A stretch of 64,000 nt of DNA from the NCBI GenBank assembly GCA_026129465.1, contig JAHCIA010000001.1:3610001-3674000 (forward strand), read 5' to 3'. Under the pieces are notes generated by a model, which worked only from the letters and a program-made list of their open reading frames with translations, was not told the DNA's origin and did not search any database. The position numbers were made by a program, and so were the translations under genes. Of this stretch, positions 37,571 to 46,851 are shown one piece after another. The DNA is from Flavobacteriales bacterium (GTDB lineage Bacteria; Bacteroidota; Bacteroidia; Flavobacteriales_F; PHOS-HE28). Positions within the stretch are counted from its first letter, which is position 1, and each line of letters opens with the position of its first letter.

Positions 37571-39835
37571 CTATCGGCCACCAACCACCAGCCGTTGCCC
37601 GGGGGTGGGTGCGGGTCCTTCCAACCGCACCAGGTATATCCCCGCGGAAAAGCCTTGGACATCCAGAACGGTCCTCAGCCCTTGGGGCCTTGCCCGCATC
37701 ACCTCTCTCCCCATCGCATCCAGCACCAGCCAACTGCTGCCAGGTGCGGGGTCGGAATGGAGCGTGAGGAAGACCTCCTGGGCGGCCGGATTGGGCGCCA
37801 CTTGAAATGCGGGGAGTAGGTTGGCGTTCGGTCCACCCGTGCCGGTGATGTCGTCGCTGCGCCAGAAGGACAGCCCACCGCGGTAATTGCCCAGCACCAG
37901 GTCCAACTTGCCATCGCCGGTGAAGTCGTACAGGCAGAGGCCGGTGCGCTGTCCATCGCGCAGGTCCAGCCACGCGGTATCCAGCCGGGTCCACTCACCC
38001 ATGAGGTTGTCGTCGATGTCGCCATAGCGGAATAACCAGCCAGATTCCGAGCCCAGTACGATCTCGCGATCACCGTCCTCGTTGCGGTGAACGAAGGGTA
38101 TGGAGTGGCCGGGGAAGTTCCAGGAGTCCACCGTACTCACCCCGCCGAGGTTCTCCGTGGAGAGCGTGAATTGGGGCGCTTCGGCCGTTCCGGTATTCTG
38201 GTAGAGGTTCAGGTTGCCGTTGCGCTCACCCACCACCAGGTCCAGCAGGCCATCATCGTCCATGTCGATCAGTTGGGGTGCGGCGAACTGTCCCACGTCG
38301 ATGATCTCCCCGAAGGCATCGGTCATGTTCGGTTGTTCCAATTGGAACTGCGCTACAGGCCCGGTGGACACGTTGCGGTAGAAGTGGATCCGGCCCTGGA
38401 GGTCGCCGATATACATGTCCAGGTCCCCATCGCCATCCACATCGCCGAACGCCGGGTACATGCTCAGACCAATGCCGCTGGTGGAGAGCCCCATGTAGTC
38501 GTCCGAGACCAGTTCAAAGGCCGGGGCCGTGGCGGTGCCCGTGTTGCGCAGAAGGGCCAGCTTGCCCACATACGGTCCGTTGGGGTTGAAGTAGCCGTGG
38601 TTGGCCACCACCAGGTCCATCAGGCCATCGCCATCGTGATCGAAGGGAACGGGGTAGGCGCCTTCTCCGAAGTCCAGCATCCTGTCCTGCAACACATTGT
38701 TCTGCTGGAAGTTGAATTGCGGTGCGGCCTCCGTGCCGTTGTTCTTGTAGTACCACATGCTGTGCGCATTCTGCGCCAGGGAGGTGGCGTTGGGGCTCAC
38801 CACCAGATCGCGGCGGCCATCATTGTCCAGGTCAATATGGTATCCAGCCGGGAAAAGGGCCAGGTCCACCGGCACGTCATTGCCAGGGAAGAAGGTCTCC
38901 GTGGTCGTCATGTTGCCCAGGTCCACAGTGCCACCGTTGAAGAGTGCGACGAGATTGTTGAAGGTGATATCGCCAAGCAGCACGTCCATCACACCGTCAC
39001 CATTCAGGTCGATCGGGCAAACGGTGCTGCCCGCGTGCGCCTTGGGCAAGCCTTCGGCCTCCTGGTCGCCGAGGACGATCTCCGGGTTGGGCACATTGAA
39101 TGGGCATGGCGCGTTGAGCGTGATGCCGTTGTCGCTGAAATTCTCGGCGAAGAAGCCCCAGCACTCGTTGCGCAGCTCGAAGGCCAGGCTGTCGCAGGTG
39201 CCGTACAGCTCCATGCTCAGATTCTTGTGGTATTGCACATTGGTTCCCTGTAGACCGAAGGTGAGGATGTCCAGATCGCCATCGCCATCCACATCCACCA
39301 GCCCGGGGATGTCCACACTGGCCACCCAGAGGTTGATGTTGATCACGGTGCCGGATCCCAGCACGTAGTCGGTGTAGACCAGTGGGCTGACCAATTCGAA
39401 GGAGAGTGTTCCGGACACGCTCGTGTTGCGATAAACCGCGAAGCCCGCATTGGAATAGGTGAAGAGGTCCTCCCTGCCGTCGCAGTCGTAGTCGCGCATC
39501 AGCGCCCAGTCGTGGAGGGTGGGGAAGGGGTCAATATGGTCGTAATCCCGGGTGACGCGGTAGGACACCTGGCCGGGTATCCCATCATTCAGAAGTGTCA
39601 CCACCACGTTGCCCGAGCGGTCGAAAAGGAAGAGGTCCTGGTGGCCGTCACCATCCAGATCGACGGTGCTCACCTGCACGAAGTTGAGTCCGCCGGCCCA
39701 GGCCAGTGGCAAAGCCGTTCCCTGCCGGGTCACGGGGATGTTCGGGTCGAAGAAGAAGGTACCCTGGGCGAACAAGCCCGTGGCGACGCCTGCGATCAGG
39801 GCCGCCGTCCAGAGTGATCGTGGGAGCATACGCAT
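37571..39835 (-). CDS. FG-GAP/VCBS-repeat surface protein with T9SS sorting domain
   Basis: The 754-aa protein has a signal peptide and many FG-GAP/VCBS propeller repeats with calcium-type loops, such as DLDGDGHQDLFLFDRSGN, DYDCDGREDLFTYSN, DVDGDGDLDILTFG, DLNGDGVMDVLLGD, DVDGDGDLDMYIGD and DMDDDGLLDLVVGE. The end (FQVAPNPAAQEVFLTLHSDP) is a type A T9SS sorting domain, so it is exported to the surface or medium. TACCTTTG on the minus strand (39885-39892) precedes the start. It probably binds surfaces or glycans; no enzymatic domain was seen. Confidence 0.92.
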   Translation of the reverse strand: MRMLPRSLWTAALIAGVATGLFAQGTFFFDPNIPVTRQGTALPLAWAGGLNFVQVSTVDLDGDGHQDLFLFDRSGNVVVTLLNDGIPGQVSYRVTRDYDHIDPFPTLHDWALMRDYDCDGREDLFTYSNAGFAVYRNTSVSGTLSFELVSPLVYTDYVLGSGTVININLWVASVDIPGLVDVDGDGDLDILTFGLQGTNVQYHKNLSMELYGTCDSLAFELRNECWGFFAENFSDNGITLNAPCPFNVPNPEIVLGDQEAEGLPKAHAGSTVCPIDLNGDGVMDVLLGDITFNNLVALFNGGTVDLGNMTTTETFFPGNDVPVDLALFPAGYHIDLDNDGRRDLVVSPNATSLAQNAHSMWYYKNNGTEAAPQFNFQQNNVLQDRMLDFGEGAYPVPFDHDGDGLMDLVVANHGYFNPNGPYVGKLALLRNTGTATAPAFELVSDDYMGLSTSGIGLSMYPAFGDVDGDGDLDMYIGDLQGRIHFYRNVSTGPVAQFQLEQPNMTDAFGEIIDVGQFAAPQLIDMDDDGLLDLVVGERNGNLNLYQNTGTAEAPQFTLSTENLGGVSTVDSWNFPGHSIPFVHRNEDGDREIVLGSESGWLFRYGDIDDNLMGEWTRLDTAWLDLRDGQRTGLCLYDFTGDGKLDLVLGNYRGGLSFWRSDDITGTGGPNANLLPAFQVAPNPAAQEVFLTLHSDPAPGSSWLVLDAMGREVMRARPQGLRTVLDVQGFSAGIYLVRLEGPAPTPGQRLVVGGR

Positions 39836-39884
39836 GGGGGCAGCGGTGGTCGAGCTGGGCCGGATCGTACCGCTGATATGGCCT

Positions 39885-39892
39885 CAAAGGTA
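39885..39892 (-). promoter_or_regulatory. -7 element TACCTTTG for the FG-GAP gene
   Basis: Exact TAnnTTTG on the minus strand, 49 nt before the gene start at 39835. Confidence 0.5.
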
Positions 39893-39953
39893 AGCCCGGC
39901 GGATGCCCTCGAAGCGCCGTTCCCCAAGCCCTTTCGCCGTTGACCGCCAACGC

Positions 39954-39961
39954 TATATTTG
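39954..39961 (+). promoter_or_regulatory. -7 element TATATTTG for secDF
   Basis: Exact TAnnTTTG. TTTC at 39932-39935, 18 bp upstream, may serve as the -33 element. The secDF ATG at 39993 is 31 nt downstream, which supports that start over the open frame from 39903. Confidence 0.6.
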
Positions 39962-39992
39962 CCGCCTCTTTCAAGAACCCCCCCTACCGGTC

Positions 39993-42900
39993 ATGCAAAA
40001 TCGAGGTGCGCTGTGGATCTTCACCATCCTGTTGGCGGTGGCGTGCTTTTACCAGCTTTCGTTCTCCTTCTTCACGGGCCGGATCGAGACCAAGGCCGCT
40101 TTGGAAGCGGGTTTCCGTACGGACTCGCTCTTCCTGGCCACGCACGAGGCCGGTGGCGATTCCACCATTCTGGACCGCGAAGCCGTCTTTCTCGGTTTTG
40201 AGAACGACGAACTCCGCCGCCGTGCTGACGACAAGGTCTATCCCTTGTTGGGCTACACCTACGCCGAATGCAAGGAGAAGGAGATCAATCTGGGTCTTGA
40301 CCTCAAGGGCGGCATGGCCGTGACATTGGAGGTGGACATCCCGGAGTTGGTGGTGAACCTCAGTGAGAGCAGCGATGACGCCAACTTCCGAACGGCCGTG
40401 GACAATGCTCGGCGCCGCATGCGCCAGGGCGATGCCGACTTCATCACCCTCTTCGGCGAGGAATACACCAAACTGCCGGGCCGCGCCCCGCTCTCGGCCA
40501 TCTTCTACACCCCCGAGCGTAAGGACATGTTCGATCGGGAGGGCAGTGATGACGACTACCTCCAGGCCCTGCGCCGGGAGGCCGAGGCGGCATTGAGCAA
40601 CACCGAGCGGATCCTGCGCACGCGCATCGACAAGTTCGGTGTGGCGCAACCCAGCATCCAGAAGCAGCAGTTCAGCGGCCGCATCCAGATCGAACTGCCC
40701 GGGGTGAAGGACAAGGAACGGGTGCGCAAGGTGCTCCAGAGCACCGCCAACCTGGAGTTCTGGGAGGTGCACGACAACGAGGAGATCTACGCCTATCTGG
40801 ACCAGGCCAACAGCCGTCTGGCCGAACGCATGGGCGTGGCGCCGGCGAATCAGGATTCCATCCCCGCGGGGGAGGAAGCGGAGACCGTGACCACTGATGG
40901 GACCACGGAGGAGGCTCCGATCGATACGGTCGATACCGTTCAGGCCGAGGCCGCCTCGGACACCCTGGACGTGAACGACTACGCCCGTCGCAATCCGCTC
41001 TTCGCCGTGCTAACGCCCGCCGTGTTCCAGACACAGGCCGGCGGTTTCAGCCTGGCGCGCGGGGCCGTGGTGGGCAACGCCCGCCTGAGTGATACCGCGC
41101 AGGTGAACCGTTATCTGGCCATGCCCGAGGTGGTCGGTGTGCTGCCCCCTGACGTGAAGCTGGCCTGGGCCGCCAAGGCCGAAGCCGTGCAAATGCAGGG
41201 AGGCGGTTCGGCCCAGCTGCTGAACCTCTATGCGCTGCGTGTGCCCCGCGGCGGCAAGCCCAAGCTGGACGGCAGCTCCATCGTCAATGCGGCACAGGAC
41301 TTCAACATGAAGGGCGACGTGGAGGTGGTGATGCAGATGAACCCCGAAGGCGCCCAGATCTGGAAGCTCATGACCGGGGAGAACGTGGGCAAGGCCATCG
41401 CCATCGTGCTGGACGAACTCGTCTACAGCGCGCCCATCGTGCAGGGTGAGATCGCCGGTGGACGTTCCAGCATCAGCCTCGGAACAGGCGACCTGAACAA
41501 GCAGATCCAGGAGGCCGAGGACCTGGCCAACATCCTCAAGGCAGGTGCGCTGCCCGCCCCCGCGCGCATCATCGATGAGACCGTGGTGGGTCCCTCGCTG
41601 GGCGCCGAGAACATCCGGCTGGGCATGCTCTCCTTCATCATCGCCCTGGCGCTGGTGATGGTCTACATGATGCTCTACTACCGCCATGCCGGTTGGATCG
41701 CCGACCTGGCCCTGGTGGTGAACCTCTTCGTGCTCATCGGTACGCTGGCGTCGCTGCAGGCGGCACTTACGCTTCCCGGCATCGCGGGTATCGTGCTCAC
41801 CATGGGCATCGCGGTGGACGCCAACGTGCTGATATTCGAGCGTATCCGGGAGGAATTGCGTGGTGGCCGCGCCATGAAAGCCGCCGTGGACCTGGGCTAC
41901 AAGGGGGCTTTCTCGGCCATCATCGACTCCAACGTCACCACCCTCATCACGGCGCTCATCCTGTACATGTTCGGTTCGGGTCCGGTGAAAGGCTTCGCCA
42001 CCACGCTGGGCATCGGCATCCTCACCTCGCTGTTCACGGCGCTCTTCCTCAGCCGCCTCATCATCACCGCACGCCTTGAGAAGGGCAAGGCCTTCAGCGT
42101 GTGGAGCGGGTGGAGCGCGAACATCTTCGCCAACGCGAACTACCCGTTCATGACCAAGCGCCGCATTTACTACATGATCAGCGGCGTGATCATCGCGGCG
42201 GGCATCTTCTCCATGACCACCGTTGGCTTCAACTGGGGCGTGGATTTCACCGGTGGCCGCACCTATGTGGTCAAGTTCCAGCAGGACGTTCGTGTGGACG
42301 ACCTGCGCACCGCCTTGGAACCGCGCTTCATGAGCGAGGGCGGGGTACAGAGTACCGTGAATGTGAAGACCTACGGGGGCGCGCGGCAGGTGAAGGTGAC
42401 CACCAACTATCTGGTGAACGAGGCCGGCGCCGACGTGGACGCCCGCGTGGAGGAACGTTTGAACTCCGGACTGGGAAGCACCTTTGGCGGATACGACATC
42501 ATGGAATCTCGCCGGGTGGACCCCTCCATCAGCGCGGACATCAAGGTCTCGGCCATCACCGCCCTATCGCTGGCCCTGCTGTTCATCTTCATATACATAG
42601 CCGTGCGATTCCGCAACTGGCAGTTCGGCCTGGGCGGCCTCATCTCCCTGGCGCACGACGTGCTCATCCTGCTGGGCCTGTACTCCATCCTTTACAAGTT
42701 CATGCCCTTCAGTATGGAGATCGACGAGGCCTTCATCGCGGCCATTCTCACCGTGATCGGTTATTCCATCAACGATACCGTGGTCGTCTTCGACCGCATC
42801 CGGGAATACCTGCGCGATCACAAGCGTGAACCCTATGATGTGGTGATCAACAAGGCGATCAACTCCACCCTGGGCCGCACCATGAACACCTCGCTCACCA

Positions 42901-43067
42901 CCCTGCTGGTGCTGCTCATCATCTTCATACTCGGTGGCGTGGCCATCAAAGGCTTCATCTTCGCCCTGCTCATCGGCATCCTGGTGGGCACCTATTCCTC
43001 CATCTTCATGGCCAGCGCCGTGGTGGTGGACCTGCTCAAGGGCAAGGATCCCGCCCGCGTGGACTGA
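39993..43067 (+). CDS. secDF: Fused protein translocase subunit SecDF
   Basis: SecDF uses the proton gradient to pull proteins across the inner membrane after SecA-driven export. The ATG at 39993 (MQNRGALWIFTILLAVACFY) follows a good promoter and starts the first membrane helix (1024 aa). The SecD half has GLDLKGGMAVTLEVD, a periplasmic P1 domain with an acidic Glu/Thr-rich insertion at about residues 285-325, and the helices around GIVLTMGIAVDANVLIFERI. The SecF half has GVDFTGGRTYVVKF and YSINDTVVVFDRIRE. Both sets of six helices are present. In this organism it supplies the precursors for T9SS export. Confidence 0.97.
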   Translation: MQNRGALWIFTILLAVACFYQLSFSFFTGRIETKAALEAGFRTDSLFLATHEAGGDSTILDREAVFLGFENDELRRRADDKVYPLLGYTYAECKEKEINLGLDLKGGMAVTLEVDIPELVVNLSESSDDANFRTAVDNARRRMRQGDADFITLFGEEYTKLPGRAPLSAIFYTPERKDMFDREGSDDDYLQALRREAEAALSNTERILRTRIDKFGVAQPSIQKQQFSGRIQIELPGVKDKERVRKVLQSTANLEFWEVHDNEEIYAYLDQANSRLAERMGVAPANQDSIPAGEEAETVTTDGTTEEAPIDTVDTVQAEAASDTLDVNDYARRNPLFAVLTPAVFQTQAGGFSLARGAVVGNARLSDTAQVNRYLAMPEVVGVLPPDVKLAWAAKAEAVQMQGGGSAQLLNLYALRVPRGGKPKLDGSSIVNAAQDFNMKGDVEVVMQMNPEGAQIWKLMTGENVGKAIAIVLDELVYSAPIVQGEIAGGRSSISLGTGDLNKQIQEAEDLANILKAGALPAPARIIDETVVGPSLGAENIRLGMLSFIIALALVMVYMMLYYRHAGWIADLALVVNLFVLIGTLASLQAALTLPGIAGIVLTMGIAVDANVLIFERIREELRGGRAMKAAVDLGYKGAFSAIIDSNVTTLITALILYMFGSGPVKGFATTLGIGILTSLFTALFLSRLIITARLEKGKAFSVWSGWSANIFANANYPFMTKRRIYYMISGVIIAAGIFSMTTVGFNWGVDFTGGRTYVVKFQQDVRVDDLRTALEPRFMSEGGVQSTVNVKTYGGARQVKVTTNYLVNEAGADVDARVEERLNSGLGSTFGGYDIMESRRVDPSISADIKVSAITALSLALLFIFIYIAVRFRNWQFGLGGLISLAHDVLILLGLYSILYKFMPFSMEIDEAFIAAILTVIGYSINDTVVVFDRIREYLRDHKREPYDVVINKAINSTLGRTMNTSLTTLLVLLIIFILGGVAIKGFIFALLIGILVGTYSSIFMASAVVVDLLKGKDPARVD

Positions 43068-43093
43068 TACCACGCTCGGCCAACGCATGTGAT

Positions 43094-43116
43094 AGGCCCT
43101 GCGCATCGCAGGGCCT
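43094..43116 (+). terminator. Hairpin after secDF
   Basis: Perfect 9-bp arms AGGCCCTGC/GCAGGGCCT with a 5-nt loop, but no T-run, so termination may be weak. Confidence 0.5.
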
Positions 43117-43159
43117 GCCGCATTCCCGGGACCCATCGCCCAACGGCGTGTGCGGGAGC

Positions 43160-43167
43160 TACTTTTG
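43160..43167 (+). promoter_or_regulatory. TACTTTTG 7 nt before tatA
   Basis: Exact TAnnTTTG with only 7 nt to the tatA ATG. If used, it would give a near-leaderless message. Confidence 0.4.
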
Positions 43168-43174
43168 ACCGCCC

Positions 43175-43459
43175 ATGACCTTCGCGCTCCTTTTCAGCAT
43201 CAGCGGTGGTGAGCTGGTCGTCATCCTGCTCGTTGTGCTGTTGCTGTTCGGCTCGAAGGGGATCCCAGACATCGCCCGCACCTTGGGGCGTACCATCCGC
43301 CAGGTGCGTGATGCCAGCCAGGAGGTGCAGCGCGAGATCCATCGCGGGGCACATGACGTGCGGCGCGAAGTGGAGGATCAGCGCCGCCAGTTCCTGGAAG
43401 GGAATGGTCCGTCCGATGGAGCCGCTTCCGCAGCGCCCAAGGACGAACCCGATCGATGA
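43175..43459 (+). CDS. tatA: Sec-independent protein translocase TatA/TatE family
   Basis: The 94-aa protein has the TatA layout: a short N-terminal segment, a single membrane helix (GELVVILLVVLLLFGSKGIP) with the conserved FG, an amphipathic helix (DIARTLGRTIRQVRDASQEV) and a charged, poorly ordered tail. TatA forms the pore for folded proteins carrying twin-arginine signals. No tatC is nearby, so the rest of the system is elsewhere. It overlaps the next gene by 4 bp. Confidence 0.92.
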   Translation: MTFALLFSISGGELVVILLVVLLLFGSKGIPDIARTLGRTIRQVRDASQEVQREIHRGAHDVRREVEDQRRQFLEGNGPSDGAASAAPKDEPDR

Positions 43460-44391
43460 TGGACGTAGTGCTGACCATCGTGGGTCTGGTGATACTGGTC
43501 GTGGGCGCCGACCTGATGATCCGCGGCGCCGTGGACCTGGCGCTGCGGGCGCGGATTTCGCCATTGGTGGTGGGCCTCACCGTGGTGAGTATGGGCACCT
43601 CGGCTCCCGAACTGGTGGTGGCGCTGATGGCCGCGCTGAAAGGCAGCAGCATAATGGCCGTGGGGGCCGTGGTGGGCTCCAACATCTCCAACCTGAGCCT
43701 GGTGCTGGGGGCCTGTATCCTGGTCTTTCCCATCGCCACCGACCGGGACACGCGTCGCATCCACTGGCCGGTGATGATGCTGGTGAGCCTGCTCTTCGCC
43801 GTGATCATCCAGGACGACCGCATGGCGCGATGGGAGGGGATGCTGTTCGTTACGCTGCTGGTGGGCTACGTCACCTGGATGGTCTGGAGCAGCCGCCGCG
43901 CCACTTCCGGCGCCGCCACGGCAAGTACCGTGGTGCGTGCCCCCATATGGCGTTCCCTGCTGTTGCTGGTGCTGGGTGTGGTGGGCCTGGGGCAGGGCGC
44001 GGACTGGTTCGTGGAGGGCGCGGCAGGCATCGCCCGCACCCTTGGTGTCAGCGAGCAGCTCATCGGTGTCACCGTGGTGGCCGTGGGCACCTCCCTGCCG
44101 GAACTGGTCACCTCCTTGATCGCGGCCTTCCGCAAGCAGGCGGACATCTCCATTGGCAACCTCATCGGCAGCAACATATTCAACCTGCTGGGCATCCTGG
44201 GCATCAGTGCCATGGTGCTGCCCATCGCGGTGCGCCATGATGACTTCCAGTTGGACCTGCTCTTCATGCTGGTCATCGCCTTGTTGCTGTTGCCCTTCAT
44301 GTGGCTCTTCCGCCGCATGGGTCCCTGGCACGGCCTCCTGCTGCTGGCGGTCTATGCCCTTTACATCCTGTTCGTGCTCCAGCGCGGCTGA
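43456..44391 (+). CDS. Calcium/sodium antiporter (CaCA family, YrbG-like)
   Basis: This 311-aa inner-membrane protein has about ten hydrophobic helices and the two inverted alpha repeats of the CaCA family: GTSAPELVVALMAALKGSSI with VGAVVGSNISNLSLVLG, and GTSLPELVTSLIAAFRKQAD with IGNLIGSNIFNLLGILG. The acidic residues in the two G-T-S-x-P-E-L motifs bind the cation. It should export Ca2+ in exchange for Na+ or H+. Its ATG overlaps the tatA stop, which suggests coupled translation without a clear functional link. Confidence 0.94.
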   Translation: MMDVVLTIVGLVILVVGADLMIRGAVDLALRARISPLVVGLTVVSMGTSAPELVVALMAALKGSSIMAVGAVVGSNISNLSLVLGACILVFPIATDRDTRRIHWPVMMLVSLLFAVIIQDDRMARWEGMLFVTLLVGYVTWMVWSSRRATSGAATASTVVRAPIWRSLLLLVLGVVGLGQGADWFVEGAAGIARTLGVSEQLIGVTVVAVGTSLPELVTSLIAAFRKQADISIGNLIGSNIFNLLGILGISAMVLPIAVRHDDFQLDLLFMLVIALLLLPFMWLFRRMGPWHGLLLLAVYALYILFVLQRG

Positions 44392-44512
44392 GCACCAGTG
44401 GCCCCCAGGTGGCGCCAGCCCTGAGTGCCTTTCTGGTTGCCACCCCCTGCTTCTGAACGGGGTGTTCAAAAGAATTGCCAGTGAAAATTCCGGCATACCC
44501 CCTTGTCCGAAA

Positions 44513-44520
44513 TACCTTCG
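44513..44520 (+). promoter_or_regulatory. -7-like element TACCTTCG upstream of glnN
   Basis: It lies 23 nt before the ATG at 44544 and inside the longer open frame, so it argues for the 44544 start. Confidence 0.5.
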
Positions 44521-44543
44521 CCGCCGAAAACACAACAATTTTC

Positions 44544-46736
44544 ATGTCCACCCCCCAATTGCGCCATCAAGCCCTTGAAGATGTGCTGAACCGCAGTCCG
44601 CGTTTCAGCGACCCCCCCTCACAGCGCATCAGCGACTACTTCGGTGCCCATGTCTTCAATGAGGACGCCATGCGGATGTTCCTTACCGAGGATGCCTGGT
44701 ACGCCGTACGGCAGGCCATCACCTACGGCTCGCGCATCGATCGCAAACTGGCCGACCAGGTGGCCAGTGGCATGAAGGAATGGGCCGCCACCAAGGGCGC
44801 CACGCACTACACGCACTGGTTCCAGCCGCTTACCGGCCTCAGCGCTGAGAAGCACGACGCCTTCTTCGAGCCGATCAGTGGTGGGCGCAGCATCGAACGC
44901 TTCGATGGCAGCATGCTGGTGCAGCAGGAGCCCGATGCCAGCAGCTTCCCCAGCGGAGGCATACGCAACACCTTCGAGGCCAGGGGCTACACCGCCTGGG
45001 ACCCGAGCAGCCCGGCCTTCATGATCGGCCGGACGCTGTGCATCCCCACCATCTTCATCAGCTATACCGGCGAGGCGCTGGACTACAAGATGCCCTTGCT
45101 GCGCGCCATACGCGCCATTGATGAGGCGGCCACGGCGGTCTGCCAGTACTTCGACAAGGATGTCCTCAAGGTGTACTCCACCTTGGGCTGGGAGCAGGAA
45201 TACTTCCTCATCGACAAGGCCCTGCTGATGGCACGGCCGGACATCATGCTCAGCGGTCGGGCCCTCTTCGGCCACATACCCGCCAAGGGCCAACAGTTGG
45301 AGGACCACTACTTCGGCAGCATCCCGGACCGGGTGCGGGCCTTCATGCGCGATTTCGAGACCGAAGCCCTCATGCTGGGCATCCCGGTGAAGACGCGCCA
45401 CAACGAGGTGGCCCCCAACCAGTTCGAGTGCGCTCCGGTCTTCGAGGAGATGAACCTGGCCGTTGACCACAACGTGCTGCTCATGGACATCATGGAGAAG
45501 GTGGCACAGAAGCACGACTTTCGGGTGTTGTTGCACGAGAAGCCCTATGCCGGCGTGAACGGCAGCGGCAAGCACAACAACTGGAGCCTGGCCACAAACA
45601 CGGGCGTGAACCTGTTGAAGCCGGCCAAGACCCCGAAGGAGAACTTGCGATTCCTCACCTTCTTCGTCAACACCATTGCGGCGATCCACAACCACGCGGA
45701 TGTGCTGCGGGCCAGCATCGCCAGTGCCGGCAACGATCATCGCCTGGGTGCCAACGAGGCGCCCCCGGCGATCATCAGCGTCTTCATCGGTGAGCACCTC
45801 TCCAAATTGCTGGACGAACTGGAGCGGAACGTGAAGAGCAGGATGAGTCCCGAGTTGAAGACGGAACTGAAGCTGGACATCGGCCGCATCCCCGCCGTGC
45901 TGTTGGACAATACGGACCGCAACCGCACCAGCCCCTTCGCCTTCACGGGCAACAAGTTCGAGTTCCGCGCGGTGGGCAGCAGCGCCAATTGCGCAGGCCC
46001 CATGACCGTGCTCAACACCATCGTGGCCGCCCAGCTGATCTCCTTCCACCAGGAGGTGGAGGGTCTCATCGCCAAGGGCACCAAGAAAGATGAGGCCATC
46101 CTGCGCGTACTGCGCGATGTGATCGCCCGGAGCAAGGCCATCCGTTTCGAGGGCAACGGCTACGGTGAGGAATGGGTGAAGGAGGCCGCCGCCCGGGGAT
46201 TGAGCAACATCAAGGACACCCCGCGTGCCTTGGACGTGTGGACCCGCAAGGAGACCCAGGACCTGTTCCAGCGCATGGGCGTGCTCAGCCCGGTGGAGGC
46301 CGAGGCGCGCCACGAGATCGGGCTGCACAACTACACACTGAAGATCCAGATCGAAAGCCGTGTGGCGGGCGACCTGGCCAAGAACCACATCGTGCCCGTG
46401 GCCATCGCCTACCAGAACCGTCTGCTGGAGAATGTTCGCGGCCTGAAGGATGTGCTGCCGGCCGACAAGGTGAAGAAGGCCACCGCTGTCCAACTGGCCC
46501 TGATCGAGGAGATCAGCGAGCGCATCGCGGCCATCATGGGTCTGGTGCACGACATGGTGGAGGCCCGCAAGAAGGCGAACAAGGTCGACGACCCACGGCA
46601 CAAGGCCATCGCCTATTGCGATGAGGTGAAGCCCTTCCTGGACCGGATCCGCTACCAGAGCGACAAGTTGGAGCTGCTGGTGGACGACGAACTCTGGCCA
46701 TTGCCCAAGATGCGCGAGTTGCTCTTCACGCGATGA
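44544..46736 (+). CDS. glnN: Glutamine synthetase type III
   Basis: GSIII makes glutamine from glutamate and ammonia with ATP. The 730-aa length, against about 470 for type I, and the N-terminal FGAHVFNEDAMRMFLTEDAW mark the type III family common in Bacteroidetes. Catalytic-core stretches include GWEQEYFLIDKALL, RHNEVAPNQFECAPVFEE, HEKPYAGVNGSGKHNNWSLA and NRTSPFAFTGNKFEFRAVGS. The ATG at 44544 follows a -7-like element and is preferred to 44475. The gene stands alone, with a hairpin downstream. Confidence 0.97.
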   Translation: MSTPQLRHQALEDVLNRSPRFSDPPSQRISDYFGAHVFNEDAMRMFLTEDAWYAVRQAITYGSRIDRKLADQVASGMKEWAATKGATHYTHWFQPLTGLSAEKHDAFFEPISGGRSIERFDGSMLVQQEPDASSFPSGGIRNTFEARGYTAWDPSSPAFMIGRTLCIPTIFISYTGEALDYKMPLLRAIRAIDEAATAVCQYFDKDVLKVYSTLGWEQEYFLIDKALLMARPDIMLSGRALFGHIPAKGQQLEDHYFGSIPDRVRAFMRDFETEALMLGIPVKTRHNEVAPNQFECAPVFEEMNLAVDHNVLLMDIMEKVAQKHDFRVLLHEKPYAGVNGSGKHNNWSLATNTGVNLLKPAKTPKENLRFLTFFVNTIAAIHNHADVLRASIASAGNDHRLGANEAPPAIISVFIGEHLSKLLDELERNVKSRMSPELKTELKLDIGRIPAVLLDNTDRNRTSPFAFTGNKFEFRAVGSSANCAGPMTVLNTIVAAQLISFHQEVEGLIAKGTKKDEAILRVLRDVIARSKAIRFEGNGYGEEWVKEAAARGLSNIKDTPRALDVWTRKETQDLFQRMGVLSPVEAEARHEIGLHNYTLKIQIESRVAGDLAKNHIVPVAIAYQNRLLENVRGLKDVLPADKVKKATAVQLALIEEISERIAAIMGLVHDMVEARKKANKVDDPRHKAIAYCDEVKPFLDRIRYQSDKLELLVDDELWPLPKMRELLFTR

Positions 46737-46765
46737 GCGGATCGGGGACCCCACGATCAATGGTG

Positions 46766-46792
46766 GAACGCCGGGCGGTTCGCCCGGCGTTC
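46766..46792 (+). terminator. Hairpin after glnN
   Basis: Perfect 11-bp arms GAACGCCGGGC/GCCCGGCGTTC with a 5-nt loop. There is no long T-run. Confidence 0.6.
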
Positions 46793-46810
46793 GCCGTTCC
46801 GGGATCTGCT

Positions 46811-46818
46811 TATCTTCG
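46811..46818 (+). promoter_or_regulatory. -7-like element TATCTTCG upstream of the PorE-like gene
   Basis: TAnnTTCG, 33 nt before the ATG at 46852. Confidence 0.45.
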
Positions 46819-46851
46819 CCCGGCTCCATACGGACTCACGAACCACACACG

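Noticed and set aside
36012..37994. 660-aa minus-strand frame across mdh and the sigma factor
   Set aside because: It overlaps two well-supported genes and shows no domain.
44619..46829. 736-aa minus-strand frame opposite glnN
   Set aside because: Shadow of glutamine synthetase III.
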